Shown here in pieces: positions 1-5,898 of a DNA stretch of 7,479 nucleotides. The DNA is taken from contig JBGPKK010000219.1 of assembly GCA_041485905.1 (NCBI GenBank), positions 1 through 7,479 on the forward strand. The letters run 5' to 3'. How positions within the stretch are numbered: the stretch's first letter is position 1; every line of letters begins with the position of its first letter. The stretch comes from JAHFUI01 sp041485905. Its GTDB lineage: Bacteria > Acidobacteriota > Vicinamibacteria > Vicinamibacterales > CAVVIG01. The notes below the pieces were generated by a model. It worked only from the letters and a program-made list of their open reading frames with translations. It made no database searches and was not told where the DNA came from. The position numbers and the translations under genes were made by a program.

Positions 1-154
1 CAGAACTTTCCGACCCTCGGCCTCGAGCGTAGACTCTCGGCCTCGGGGTAAACCGCGGGCCCCACCCCCGCTCGCTGGCAGAACTCTCCGACCCTCGGCC
101 TCGAGCGCAGACTCTCGGCCTCGGGGTAAACTGCGGGCCCACCCCACTCGCTGA
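1..154. repeat. Two tandem copies of a 76-78 bp GC-rich intergenic repeat
   Basis: Copy 1 spans 1-78 and copy 2 spans 79-154; both begin 'cagaact' and share nearly every base. Differences are substitutions near positions 8, 30 and 54 of the unit plus a 2-bp length change in the C-rich end (...cccacccccgctcgctgg versus ...cccaccccactcgctga). Within each unit a 16-bp element occurs twice with a 20-bp period (12-27 gaccctcggcctcgag and 32-47 gactctcggcctcggg, 14/16 identical). Copy 1 may continue beyond the left edge as part of a longer array. The unit lengths (78 and 76) are not a constant multiple of three and no ORF with gene-like features runs through them, so I read this as non-coding. Function unknown; it lies downstream of the aldolase gene. 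Confidence 0.85.
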
Positions 155-193
155 CCCCAGCCTCAGCCTGACGCGTAGACTCTTGGCCTCGGG
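153..193. repeat. Degenerate third copy of the core of the left-edge repeat
   Basis: The segment 172-193 (gcgtagactcttggcctcggg) matches the second half of the repeat core with one clear mismatch, and 153-169 (gaccccagcctcag...) is a worn version of the first half. The unit's flanks (cagaact... and gcgggccc...) are missing here. It ends three bases from the aldolase stop codon at 196-198, so the array abuts the end of the operon directly. Seen directly by comparison with 12-48 and 90-126. Confidence 0.65.
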
Positions 194-195
194 TA

Positions 196-1062
196 TCACC
201 GCAGGTTGCGAATCGCTTCCTCTATCAGCGTGGAGAGTTCGCGGTATGTTAACCGAATTTCCCCTTCATGCGTGTCACTTGGCGGAGCCGAGGAAGAGCC
301 CAAAGGCGTGTCCAGCAAGCCTGGCACGAGCCGCAATCCCCCGCCTTCAGGCGCGTCGACGACCTGACAGGTGGCGTCTTGGGTCGGATCCACCGGATCG
401 GCGCAAATAGGGGCGGGCGCCTTGATCCCGTACGTGCCGCGCAAACCCTGGAGCCGCTCCACCTCTTCGCGGGCGATCAGATTCTCGCGGCCCAGCAGAC
501 GAGCGACGAGGCTGATCTTGGCAAAGTGTTCAATGGTCTCCATCTTGTAATACGCCGCGAAGAGGTCGCCGCCCACCGTCAGCGCGCCGTGGTTCGCCAA
601 CAGCATGCCGTCGTGCGCCTTGATGTACTTGCGCACGGCTTGTGGGAGCTCGCTGGTCGAGGGCGTCGCGTACTCGGCGATCGGGATGCTCCCCAACGTG
701 GTCAGCACCTCGGCGAGCACCGGGCGCGTCAACGGAATGCCCGCCACTGCGAACCCGGTCGCGATGGGCGGATGGGCGTGCACGACCGCCTGCACATCCG
801 ACCGCTGACGATACACCTCCAGATGCATGAGCATCTCCGATGAGGGATCGCGGTCGCCCTGGAGCTTCCGTCCGTCGAGATCCGTGATGCACATCATGTC
901 CGGGGTCATGAACCCCTTGCAGACGCTTTTCGGCGTCATCAGCAGACGATCGGAGCCGAGACGCACGCTGATGTTGCCGTCGTTGGAAGCGGTATACGCA
1001 CGGGCGTACAGCCGCCGGCCGACCTCGACGATGTCGCCGCGAAGCGTGCCTTCGAGAGTCAT
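196..1062 (-). CDS. Class II (zinc) aldolase of the FucA/adducin family with an unusual C-terminal extension
   Basis: Predicted 288-residue zinc aldolase, related to L-fuculose-1-phosphate aldolase, which splits sugar phosphates to DHAP and an aldehyde; the exact substrate is not readable. The core (about 1-212) has N27-D28-G29-N30-I-S, S74-S75-E76, the H95-A-H97-P-P motif and N157-H158-G159. E76, H95, H97 and H158 correspond to FucA zinc/acid residues E73, H92, H94 and H155, and Y131 and Y211 fall where FucA has its tyrosines, so it should be catalytically competent. FucA is about 215 residues; here about 75 more follow: a linker rich in P, G, S and A (about 213-268), then a short amphipathic helix. 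The ATG at 1062 is chosen because it overlaps the stop of the upstream gene as ATGA and matches the family N-terminus; the reading frame is open to 1410 but that part lies over another gene. No clear Shine-Dalgarno, so translation is probably coupled. Last gene of the unit seen here. Related isomerases/epimerases of the same fold are an alternative. Confidence 0.9.
   Translation of the reverse strand: MTLEGTLRGDIVEVGRRLYARAYTASNDGNISVRLGSDRLLMTPKSVCKGFMTPDMMCITDLDGRKLQGDRDPSSEMLMHLEVYRQRSDVQAVVHAHPPIATGFAVAGIPLTRPVLAEVLTTLGSIPIAEYATPSTSELPQAVRKYIKAHDGMLLANHGALTVGGDLFAAYYKMETIEHFAKISLVARLLGRENLIAREEVERLQGLRGTYGIKAPAPICADPVDPTQDATCQVVDAPEGGGLRLVPGLLDTPLGSSSAPPSDTHEGEIRLTYRELSTLIEEAIRNLR
199..255 (-). 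other. Putative microcompartment encapsulation peptide at the aldolase C-terminus
   Basis: Codes for residues 270-288 of the aldolase, including TYRELSTLIEEAIRNLR. Hydrophobic residues L276, L279, I280, A283, I284 and L287 fall at i, i+3/4, i+7 spacing with charged residues (E, R) on the other face, giving a short amphipathic helix. It follows a long low-complexity linker rich in Pro, Gly and Ser. This layout (enzyme core, flexible linker, terminal amphipathic helix of about 17 residues) is the known form of encapsulation peptides that target enzymes to bacterial microcompartments, and 'ELSTLIEEAI' resembles the PduP-type N-terminal peptide (ELETLIRTIL, from memory). The targeting role is inference: no shell protein is visible in this window. 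Confidence 0.5.
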
Positions 1063-1316
1063 GCGGTTCGCGCCCGATATCTGTCGCGGCAGGCGGTCGA
1101 ACAGAAGGAGATCCGCTGCCGGCCGTCGGTGAGAGTCACCGCGCGGTCGGGCAGCACGAAGGTGCCGCACACTGGATCGCGGACCATTTGAACGCCGCGA
1201 TCGGGGACGCCGGTCGTGCGGCGACCGGTCACGCCTTCGATAACCCCGTCGACCACGCGCCAGAACGTTCGCGCAGCGAGAACCACGAGGATCATCAGCA
1301 GGACAATGCGCAGCAT
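1059..1316 (-). CDS. Small membrane-anchored YHS/TRASH-type metal-binding protein (PP0621-like)
   Basis: Predicted 85-residue protein of unknown role. Residues 2-18 form one hydrophobic membrane segment followed by arginines (R16, R20, R32, R33), which suggests the C-terminal part stays in the cytoplasm. The second half carries D47-P-V-C50-G and F71-C72-S-T-A-C76-R, the cysteine pattern of YHS/TRASH domains, small treble-clef-like folds that bind zinc or other metals. The combination of a single N-terminal helix and a tiny C-terminal Cys cluster resembles the PP0621 family of small uncharacterised proteins. Its ATG (1316-1314) shares one base with the stop codon of the upstream TPR gene (TGATG) and its TGA overlaps the aldolase ATG (ATGA), so all three are probably translated together. 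Only three Cys are visible, so a fourth ligand (for example an Asp or His) would be needed, or the site binds metal weakly. Domain call likely; function unknown. Confidence 0.8.
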   Translation of the reverse strand: MLRIVLLMILVVLAARTFWRVVDGVIEGVTGRRTTGVPDRGVQMVRDPVCGTFVLPDRAVTLTDGRQRISFCSTACRDRYRARTA

Positions 1317-1942
1317 CAGTCACCAGGCTTCTGAGTCGTGCCGCCGCCGATGCCGGTGTGCGCCGATTGCAGGCTGTCGAGCGCGCGCTTGGCCGCCTGT
1401 CCTTCCGCACTGTCCGGTGACAGCGCCAACACTTTCTGCCAGGCTTGGACCGCGCCGTCGAGGTCCTGCTTGCCGAACGCCCGGACGATGCCGAGGTTGA
1501 GGAGCGTTTTGGTGTGATTGGGATCGAGCGTGAGCGATCGGTCGAACTGCTCGAGTGCCTTGTCCGGCTGGTTCGTGTAGTAGTAGCAGATCCCGAGGTC
1601 GGTGCGGATGTTCACGTCGTTGGGCGCCAGCTTCACCGCCTCGCCGTACCACTGAATCGCGTCGTCGTAGCGTTCCGAATCGAAATACAGGTTGCCGAGT
1701 TGCGCACGCGGCTGCGCGTTGGAGGGCTCGCGGCTGGCGACGGACTTCAGCGCGTTGACCTGCGCTTCGTCGAGCAGCGCGGCGCGCGTCCCGCCACCCG
1801 CGGCAGCCGGAGCGGCCGTGCTGGCCGGCGCGGCTGCGGCCGCCGGTGTGCGCGGCGTAGCCTGCCCGGTGCCGATCACCCAGCCGGCAATCAAGCCGAA
1901 GACGACGCCCGCAAGGGCGAAGGCGATGCTTTCAGTTTTCAT
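1316..1942 (-). CDS. Membrane-anchored tetratricopeptide-repeat (TPR) protein
   Basis: Predicted 208-residue protein. Residues about 6-25 form a hydrophobic helix (uncleaved anchor or signal anchor), followed by an Ala/Pro/Thr-rich low-complexity linker (about 28-52) and then at least three TPR units at about 76-109, 110-143 and 144-177, each with the typical G/A-x-x-Y/A and closing pattern (A-x-x-x-W/Y/F...A/S-L-x-L-x-P, for example VKLAPND, LTLDPNH and LALSPDS). The C-terminal tail is Gly/Thr-rich. TPRs are scaffolds for protein-protein contacts; the partner cannot be read from sequence. NrfG/CcmH-like cytochrome-assembly TPR proteins have a similar build, but no cytochrome genes are nearby. 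The ATG at 1942 is the first in frame after the promoter and gives an N-terminus that starts directly with the membrane helix; no Shine-Dalgarno is evident upstream. First gene of the three-gene unit with the YHS protein and aldolase. Confidence 0.88.
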   Translation of the reverse strand: MKTESIAFALAGVVFGLIAGWVIGTGQATPRTPAAAAAPASTAAPAAAGGGTRAALLDEAQVNALKSVASREPSNAQPRAQLGNLYFDSERYDDAIQWYGEAVKLAPNDVNIRTDLGICYYYTNQPDKALEQFDRSLTLDPNHTKTLLNLGIVRAFGKQDLDGAVQAWQKVLALSPDSAEGQAAKRALDSLQSAHTGIGGGTTQKPGD

Positions 1943-1964
1943 GCGTCAAAGGAGAGTTGTTTCG

Positions 1965-1994
1965 ATCATAGCAGCGGGCGCGGAACGCCGTCCA
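1965..1994 (-). promoter_or_regulatory. Predicted sigma70-type promoter for the TPR-YHS-aldolase unit
   Basis: Reading the minus strand in the 74-bp gap between pdxJ and the TPR gene: -35 candidate TGGACG at 1994-1989 (4/6 to TTGACA), an 18-bp spacer, and -10 TATGAT at 1970-1965 (5/6 to TATAAT) preceded by TG one base upstream (TGCTATGAT), an extended -10. A start site about 7 bases downstream (near 1957-1958) leaves a leader of roughly 15 bases before the ATG at 1942, with no Shine-Dalgarno in it. Prediction by eye only; in GC-rich DNA such an AT-rich hexamer in a gene gap is notable. Confidence 0.5.
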
Positions 1995-2016
1995 CTTGGA
2001 GAGGCCGGAGTGCGCA

Positions 2017-2769
2017 TTACGGCGCAGGCTCAGCTACGGCAAGGAGTTGCAGGTACTCGCGGATGACCGTCGACAGCCCTCGGAAGAGCGCACGTGAGAC
2101 GATCGCGTGGCCGATCGAGACCTCATCAAGACGGGGCAGCGTCCGAAAGAGCACCAGGTTGTCGAGATCGAGATCGTGCCCGGCGTTCACGCCCAGGCCG
2201 AGCGACTGCGCCAGCCTGGCGGCGCCGGCGTACACCTGAAACGAACGATCGGCCTCCTCTGGCCCGGCCTCGAAGGCGCGCGCGTATGGCTCGGTGTACA
2301 ACTCGACGCGGTCGGCGCCGATCGCCGCGGCCCATCGAATGGAGTCCGCAAGCGCGTCGACAAACACACTCACGCGGACGCCGCGCGATCGCAGATCCGC
2401 GACGGCCTCGGCAAGACGATCGCTCTCCGCGGATGGGCGCCACCCGGCCTGGCTCGTGACCTCGCCGGGCGCGACCGGCACGAGCGTGCACTGATCCGGT
2501 CGGACCTCGCGAACCAAATCGAGGAGATCCGGCCGCGGGTCGCCTTCAATGTTGTATTCGACGTGCGGCTGCCGAGCCCTCAAGGCCCGCGCGATGTCGC
2601 GGACATCTTCGGGCGTGATGTGGCGCCGGTCGGCGCGCGGATGGACGGTGATGCCGGACGCACCCGCCGCCAGGCAGACATCGACGGCTTCGAGCACGCT
2701 CGGGATGGGCCCGCCGCGCGAGTTGCGCAGCGTCGCGACTTTGTTGACGTTGACGGATAGGCGGACCAT
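2017..2769 (-). CDS. pdxJ: Pyridoxine 5'-phosphate synthase
   Basis: Cytoplasmic enzyme that condenses 3-amino-2-oxopropyl phosphate (1-amino-acetone-3-phosphate) with 1-deoxyxylulose-5-phosphate to pyridoxine 5'-phosphate, the last ring-closing step of DXP-dependent vitamin B6 synthesis. With the start at 2769 it has 250 residues, close to the family norm (E. coli 243). Hallmarks: VATLRNSRGG (11-20), GITVHPRADRRHIT (39-52) with catalytic H43, NIEGDP (73-78) with E75 matching E. coli E72, VFVDA (135-139), GVNAGHDL (193-200) with H198 matching H193, and SIGHAIVSRAL (218-228). The N-terminus SVNVNK instead of GVNIDH and the EVTSQAGW segment resemble the Bacteroidetes/Acidobacteria-like subtype rather than the E. 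coli one. Start choice: in-frame TTG 2781, ATG 2775 and ATG 2769 are all possible; 2769 fits the family N-terminus and lies just outside the inverted repeat. No clear Shine-Dalgarno. Follows glmM by 66 bp. Confidence 0.95.
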   Translation of the reverse strand: MVRLSVNVNKVATLRNSRGGPIPSVLEAVDVCLAAGASGITVHPRADRRHITPEDVRDIARALRARQPHVEYNIEGDPRPDLLDLVREVRPDQCTLVPVAPGEVTSQAGWRPSAESDRLAEAVADLRSRGVRVSVFVDALADSIRWAAAIGADRVELYTEPYARAFEAGPEEADRSFQVYAGAARLAQSLGLGVNAGHDLDLDNLVLFRTLPRLDEVSIGHAIVSRALFRGLSTVIREYLQLLAVAEPAP

Positions 2770-2773
2770 CGAC

Positions 2774-2836
2774 ATGCACAATGCTCAATGCACAATGTCG
2801 TCACACAAACTGCATTCGGCATTGGGCATCGTGCAT
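2774..2836. repeat. Long imperfect inverted repeat filling the glmM-pdxJ gap
   Basis: Arms 2774-2791 (atgcacaatgctcaatgc) and 2819-2836 (gcattgggcatcgtgcat) pair over 18 positions, 16 of them Watson-Crick; on the minus-strand transcript one of the two others is a G-U pair and one is an A-C mismatch. The loop is 27 bases. The left arm also contains a direct repeat: atgcacaatg occurs at 2774-2783 and again at 2788-2797. The hairpin begins at the glmM stop codon (TAA, 2838-2836) and ends just upstream of the pdxJ ATG at 2769. There is no T-run after it, so it does not look like a standard intrinsic terminator. It could be a REP/MITE-like intergenic element or an RNA stem that sets glmM/pdxJ expression; both are inference. 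Confidence 0.8.
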
Positions 2837-4191
2837 TACCCCAAATGTGCCTTGACGACGTCGACGATCTCCTGCGCCCAGGCCTGGATTTCGTCCTGAT
2901 GCCTGCCTTCGATCATCACGCGCAGCAGCGGCTCGGTCCCGGAATAGCGGACGAGCAGCCGCCCCTCGCCTTCGAGCCGCGACTCGACGCGCGCAATCGC
3001 CGACCCGATGGCGGGGACGGTTGAGAGATCGGGCTTCTCCCGCACACGGACATTCACAAGCACCTGCGGAAAGCTCGTGAGATCGGAGGCGAGATCACCG
3101 AGCGTCCGGCCGGTAAGCGCCACCGTGCGCAGGACGTTGAGCGCCGTGCACAACCCATCGCCCGTAAAGAGATAGTCCGAAAAGATGACGTGCCCGGATT
3201 GCTCGCCTCCGAGCGATAAGCCCCGGCTGAGCATCTCCTCCATCACGTACTTGTCGCCGACGGCGCAGCGAATCATCTCGATCCCGAGGTCGCGCAATGC
3301 GATTTCCAGGCCGATGTTGCTCATCACGGTCGCCACGATCGCGCCGCCCTTGAGGCGTCCTTCAGTCTGCAACTGCCGGGCGCACATGAGGAGGACCTCG
3401 TCTCCGTTCACGACGCGCCCGGTGTGATCGACGAAGATCGCGCGGTCGCCGTCGCCGTCGAACGCCACCCCGAGCTGACACCCATGGCTGACGACGTGCG
3501 CGCCAAGCCGATCGGGGTGCGTCGATCCGCAATCCAGGTTGATGTTCCGGCCGTCGGGCGTGTTGCCGATCACGGACGCTCGGATCCCGAGCCGATCGAA
3601 CAACCGGGGCGCGACCGTGGTCGTCGCACCGTTGGCGCAGTCGACGCCCAGCGTCAGGCCGGCCAACAGCGAGCATTCCGGAAAGACCGCCTGGAGATGA
3701 TCCAGATATGCGTCAACCAAATCGGACGTCGCGACCGATCCGGGCTCGCCCTCCGCGACACTCCACGCCGTGTCGGCCACGATCGCTTCGATCTCGCGTT
3801 CGACGCGCTCGGTAAATTTCTCGCCGCGGCCGGAAAACACTTTGATGCCGTTGTCGGCGAACGGATTGTGCGAGGCGGAAATCACCACGCCGGCGTCGTA
3901 TCCGGCCGTCCGGGTCAGATATGCCACCGCGGGCGTCGGGACGACACCAGCGCTGGTTACGGTGGCGCCTTCGGCCGACGCGCCGTCGGCCAGGGCGGCC
4001 TCAATCCACGCGCCGGACTCGCGGGTGTCGCGGCCGACGAGCAGCCGCGGCTGGGCGCCGCACGGCAGCGCCCGCACGAGCGCTGCGCCAAGTCTCTGCA
4101 CGGTGGCGCGATCGAGCGGGTAGCGGCCGGCGACGCCACGAACGCCGTCGGTGCCGAACAGACGAGGGGGCGCGGATTCAGTTCTTGCCAC
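2836..4191 (-). CDS. glmM: Phosphoglucosamine mutase
   Basis: Cytoplasmic alpha-phosphohexomutase that converts glucosamine-6-phosphate to glucosamine-1-phosphate, feeding UDP-GlcNAc for peptidoglycan and glycolipids. 451 residues, the usual length (about 445-450). Sites in order: LFGTDGVRG (11-19); the phosphoserine loop ISASHNP with catalytic S107; the Mg2+ loop DGDGDR (245-250); the sugar-specificity loop GEQSGH (329-334), with GEQSGH typical of GlmM; and the phosphate-binding RYSGTEP (415-421). All key residues are present. The start is a GTG at 4191, giving eight residues before the LFGTDG block; it lies inside the end of cdaR, overlapping by 14 bp, with only a weak GGAT upstream, so translation is likely coupled to cdaR. 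In Firmicutes GlmM binds CdaA and lowers c-di-AMP synthesis; the same adjacency here makes that control plausible but unproven. Confidence 0.97.
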   Translation of the reverse strand: MARTESAPPRLFGTDGVRGVAGRYPLDRATVQRLGAALVRALPCGAQPRLLVGRDTRESGAWIEAALADGASAEGATVTSAGVVPTPAVAYLTRTAGYDAGVVISASHNPFADNGIKVFSGRGEKFTERVEREIEAIVADTAWSVAEGEPGSVATSDLVDAYLDHLQAVFPECSLLAGLTLGVDCANGATTTVAPRLFDRLGIRASVIGNTPDGRNINLDCGSTHPDRLGAHVVSHGCQLGVAFDGDGDRAIFVDHTGRVVNGDEVLLMCARQLQTEGRLKGGAIVATVMSNIGLEIALRDLGIEMIRCAVGDKYVMEEMLSRGLSLGGEQSGHVIFSDYLFTGDGLCTALNVLRTVALTGRTLGDLASDLTSFPQVLVNVRVREKPDLSTVPAIGSAIARVESRLEGEGRLLVRYSGTEPLLRVMIEGRHQDEIQAWAQEIVDVVKAHLG

Positions 4192-5101
4192 TGGTAATCC
4201 GCACCTGGACCATGGCGGGCTCTATCCGCGTCACCCCCGCCTGGCCGGCCACGGCGGCACGAACCGGCACGGGGTATTCCCCCGTGCCGAGGCCAGACAG
4301 GTCCACATACGCGCTCACCTCGTCGGATCCGAGACGGTTCAAGCCTTCCCGCGTACCGCGAACGCTGACATCGACGGTCGACGGCGTGAAGTGCGCGACG
4401 AGATTGGACGGCAGGTTTCGCCAATGGACCGGAAGGTCACGTACGGCTCGTTCGGCCGGCGCCGGCAGGATCTGCACGTCGACGACGGCCGAGCGCGTGT
4501 TCTTCAGGCGGAGCGCTGCATCGAGGACGCCCACCGTGACCGTCTGGCGGACACGCTCGCGAGCGCCTGCCACCGACACGGGCTCGGTCAACGCCGCAGC
4601 CGCGCGCTTGACGGCGCTCTCAGGTCCGATGATTTCCACCGTCTCCGGATCGGCGGAGAATTTGCCGACGACGAAACCCGGCGCGGGGGTGCCGTCGATC
4701 GCGGGCAACACCTTCACCTGCTTGGTGGCCGAGTTCTCGAACGTGAGCGCGACGGTCGCCGGCGTGACCTGTACGACCTCGACGCCGAAGGGTACGCGCA
4801 CTTGCTCGGGGGTGAGATGAAACAGCCGCTGTCCGACGCGGGCGCCGTGCAGATCGACGACGGCAACGATGTCCACGGGCGTCAGGCGGCTCAGCGCGCC
4901 GGAGCCGCCACGGACGCGCACGTCAACGGTGGACGGCGGTTCCGTCTGCAGCTCGAGGCCGGCGGGAAACTGCTGGAGCTCGAGCGGAATCCGCAGTCCG
5001 CGCTCGACCGTTTCCTCGCCCGCCACCACCATCCACAACAGCACGGCGAACGCGACCGACACCAGCTTGAGACCGAGATGACGAAACGGCCACGGCGTCA
5101 T
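4178..5101 (-). CDS. cdaR: YbbR-domain membrane protein, regulator of the c-di-AMP cyclase
   Basis: Predicted 307-residue partner of CdaA. An N-terminal segment HLGLKLVSVAFAVLLWMVV (8-26) forms the single membrane anchor typical of YbbR proteins ('N-x-x-L-K-hydrophobic-LW'). The rest is all-beta YbbR repeats outside the membrane; I count three, at about 32-122, 125-210 and 215-304, each ending in a V-x-P-x-T/S/M-V-x-V-like strand (VTPATVALT, FTPSTVDVSV, IEPAMVQVRI). Firmicute CdaR often has four repeats, so this is a shorter form. In Bacillus/Listeria relatives CdaR binds CdaA and adjusts its activity; the role here is inferred from domain and gene order. The ATG at 5101 overlaps the cdaA stop (ATGA) with no strong Shine-Dalgarno of its own, and its end overlaps the glmM start. 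Confidence 0.92.
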   Translation of the reverse strand: MTPWPFRHLGLKLVSVAFAVLLWMVVAGEETVERGLRIPLELQQFPAGLELQTEPPSTVDVRVRGGSGALSRLTPVDIVAVVDLHGARVGQRLFHLTPEQVRVPFGVEVVQVTPATVALTFENSATKQVKVLPAIDGTPAPGFVVGKFSADPETVEIIGPESAVKRAAAALTEPVSVAGARERVRQTVTVGVLDAALRLKNTRSAVVDVQILPAPAERAVRDLPVHWRNLPSNLVAHFTPSTVDVSVRGTREGLNRLGSDEVSAYVDLSGLGTGEYPVPVRAAVAGQAGVTRIEPAMVQVRITSGKN

Positions 5102-5898
5102 GTGTACTGCACTGCGGCAGGCTTACGCGAGGCGGGTCGTCGTTCTCGGAGACGCTCCCGCAGATCGTCGGCGGCGACGCCGCGCTCGATCTGGCCGTCG
5201 GTTACCAGCGAGATGGCGCCCGTTTCTTCCGACACGACGATCGCGACTGAATCGTTCTCTTCCGTGAGACCGATGGCGGCGCGATGGCGCGAGCCGAGCT
5301 CCTTGCCGAGCTTCGGGTTGACCGTCAGCGGAAGAAAACATGCGGCTGCCGCGATGCGGTCGCCCTGGACGATCACCGCTCCGTCATGGAGCGGCGACGA
5401 GGGTTGGAAGATGCTGAGCAGCAAATCGTAGGTCAGCATGGCGTCGAGCGGGATGCCGCCTTCGATATAGTTTCGCAATCCGATCTGACGCTCGAGGGCC
5501 ACGATCGCGCCGATGCGCTGCGCCGAGAGCATGCTCGCCGCGACGACGAGCTCTTCAATCGTTTCCTCGGCGGACTCGGGCTTGGCGAAATACCGGAAGA
5601 ACGGCGCCCTGCCCAGATGCGCCAGCGCACGCCGGATTTCGCTCTGAAACAAGACGATCACCGCGAAGACCATGAACCCGAACAGATTGCGAATGAGCCA
5701 GTTGACGGTTTCCAGGTGGCCCCACCGTGAACTGTAGAACAACGCGACGAGGATCAGCCCGCCGAGCGCCATCTGCGCGGCGCGGGTGCCGCGAATGAGC
5801 TTGAGGACCTCGTAAATGAGCAACGCCACGACGGCGATGTCGGCGAGGTCCCACCAACTGATGGGCGGTCGGCGCCACAGCGCTGTCAGCCACGTCAT
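5098..5898 (-). CDS. cdaA: Membrane diadenylate cyclase CdaA (c-di-AMP synthase)
   Basis: Integral membrane enzyme that joins two ATP into the second messenger cyclic di-AMP, which controls potassium/osmolyte balance and wall homeostasis. 266 residues, normal for CdaA (about 270). Three predicted membrane helices at about 19-36, 42-56 and 66-86, then a short linker and the DAC domain (about 108-230). The two signature motifs are intact: D172-G173-A174 in SSPLHDGAVIV and R204-H205-R206 in LGSRHRAAIG, followed by SVAIVVSEETGAIS (217-230). The C-terminal tail is Arg/Pro-rich. The ATG at 5898 overlaps the folP stop (ATGA), and a GGAG at 5911-5908, nine bases upstream inside folP, is a convincing Shine-Dalgarno, the best in this window. 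Sits directly before cdaR and glmM. All visible residues suggest an active cyclase. Confidence 0.97.
   Translation of the reverse strand: MTWLTALWRRPPISWWDLADIAVVALLIYEVLKLIRGTRAAQMALGGLILVALFYSSRWGHLETVNWLIRNLFGFMVFAVIVLFQSEIRRALAHLGRAPFFRYFAKPESAEETIEELVVAASMLSAQRIGAIVALERQIGLRNYIEGGIPLDAMLTYDLLLSIFQPSSPLHDGAVIVQGDRIAAAACFLPLTVNPKLGKELGSRHRAAIGLTEENDSVAIVVSEETGAISLVTDGQIERGVAADDLRERLRERRPASRKPAAVQYT

Noticed and set aside
55..71. Intrinsic terminator after the aldolase (gcggg/cccgc stem in repeat copy 1)
   Set aside because: Only 5 bp, followed by no real T-run, and the stem is broken in repeat copy 2, so it is not a conserved feature of the unit.
1..193. CRISPR array
   Set aside because: The units are 76-78 bp and repeat throughout their length with no unique spacers; no cas genes are present.
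1063..1410. N-terminal extension of the aldolase reading frame up to 1410
   Set aside because: The added residues are Arg-rich and overlap the YHS-type gene and the end of the TPR gene; the ATGA junction at 1062-1059 and the family N-terminus support the start at 1062.
1947..1956. Plus-strand Shine-Dalgarno-like aaaggagag
   Set aside because: No suitable start codon and coding frame follow it on the plus strand; it lies in the leader of the minus-strand TPR gene.
2774..2836. Intrinsic terminator between glmM and pdxJ
   Set aside because: The stem is long but not GC-rich, has a 27-base loop, and no T-run follows in the minus-strand direction.
4178..4191. Overlap of cdaR and glmM as a possible frameshift or fusion
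   Set aside because: Both proteins are full length with normal ends; the 14-bp overlap with a GTG start is ordinary coupling.
3424..4197. Plus-strand open frame of 257 codons opposite glmM (also 1445-2239 and 5958-6734)
   Set aside because: Antisense to well-supported genes (glmM, the TPR gene/pdxJ, folP), no recognisable domain, and composition as expected from the third-position GC bias of the real genes.
4151..5431. Long plus-strand open frame of 426 codons
   Set aside because: It runs antisense to cdaR and cdaA, whose motifs are unmistakable; its translation is Arg/Asp/His-rich low-quality sequence with no domain. A GC-rich shadow frame.
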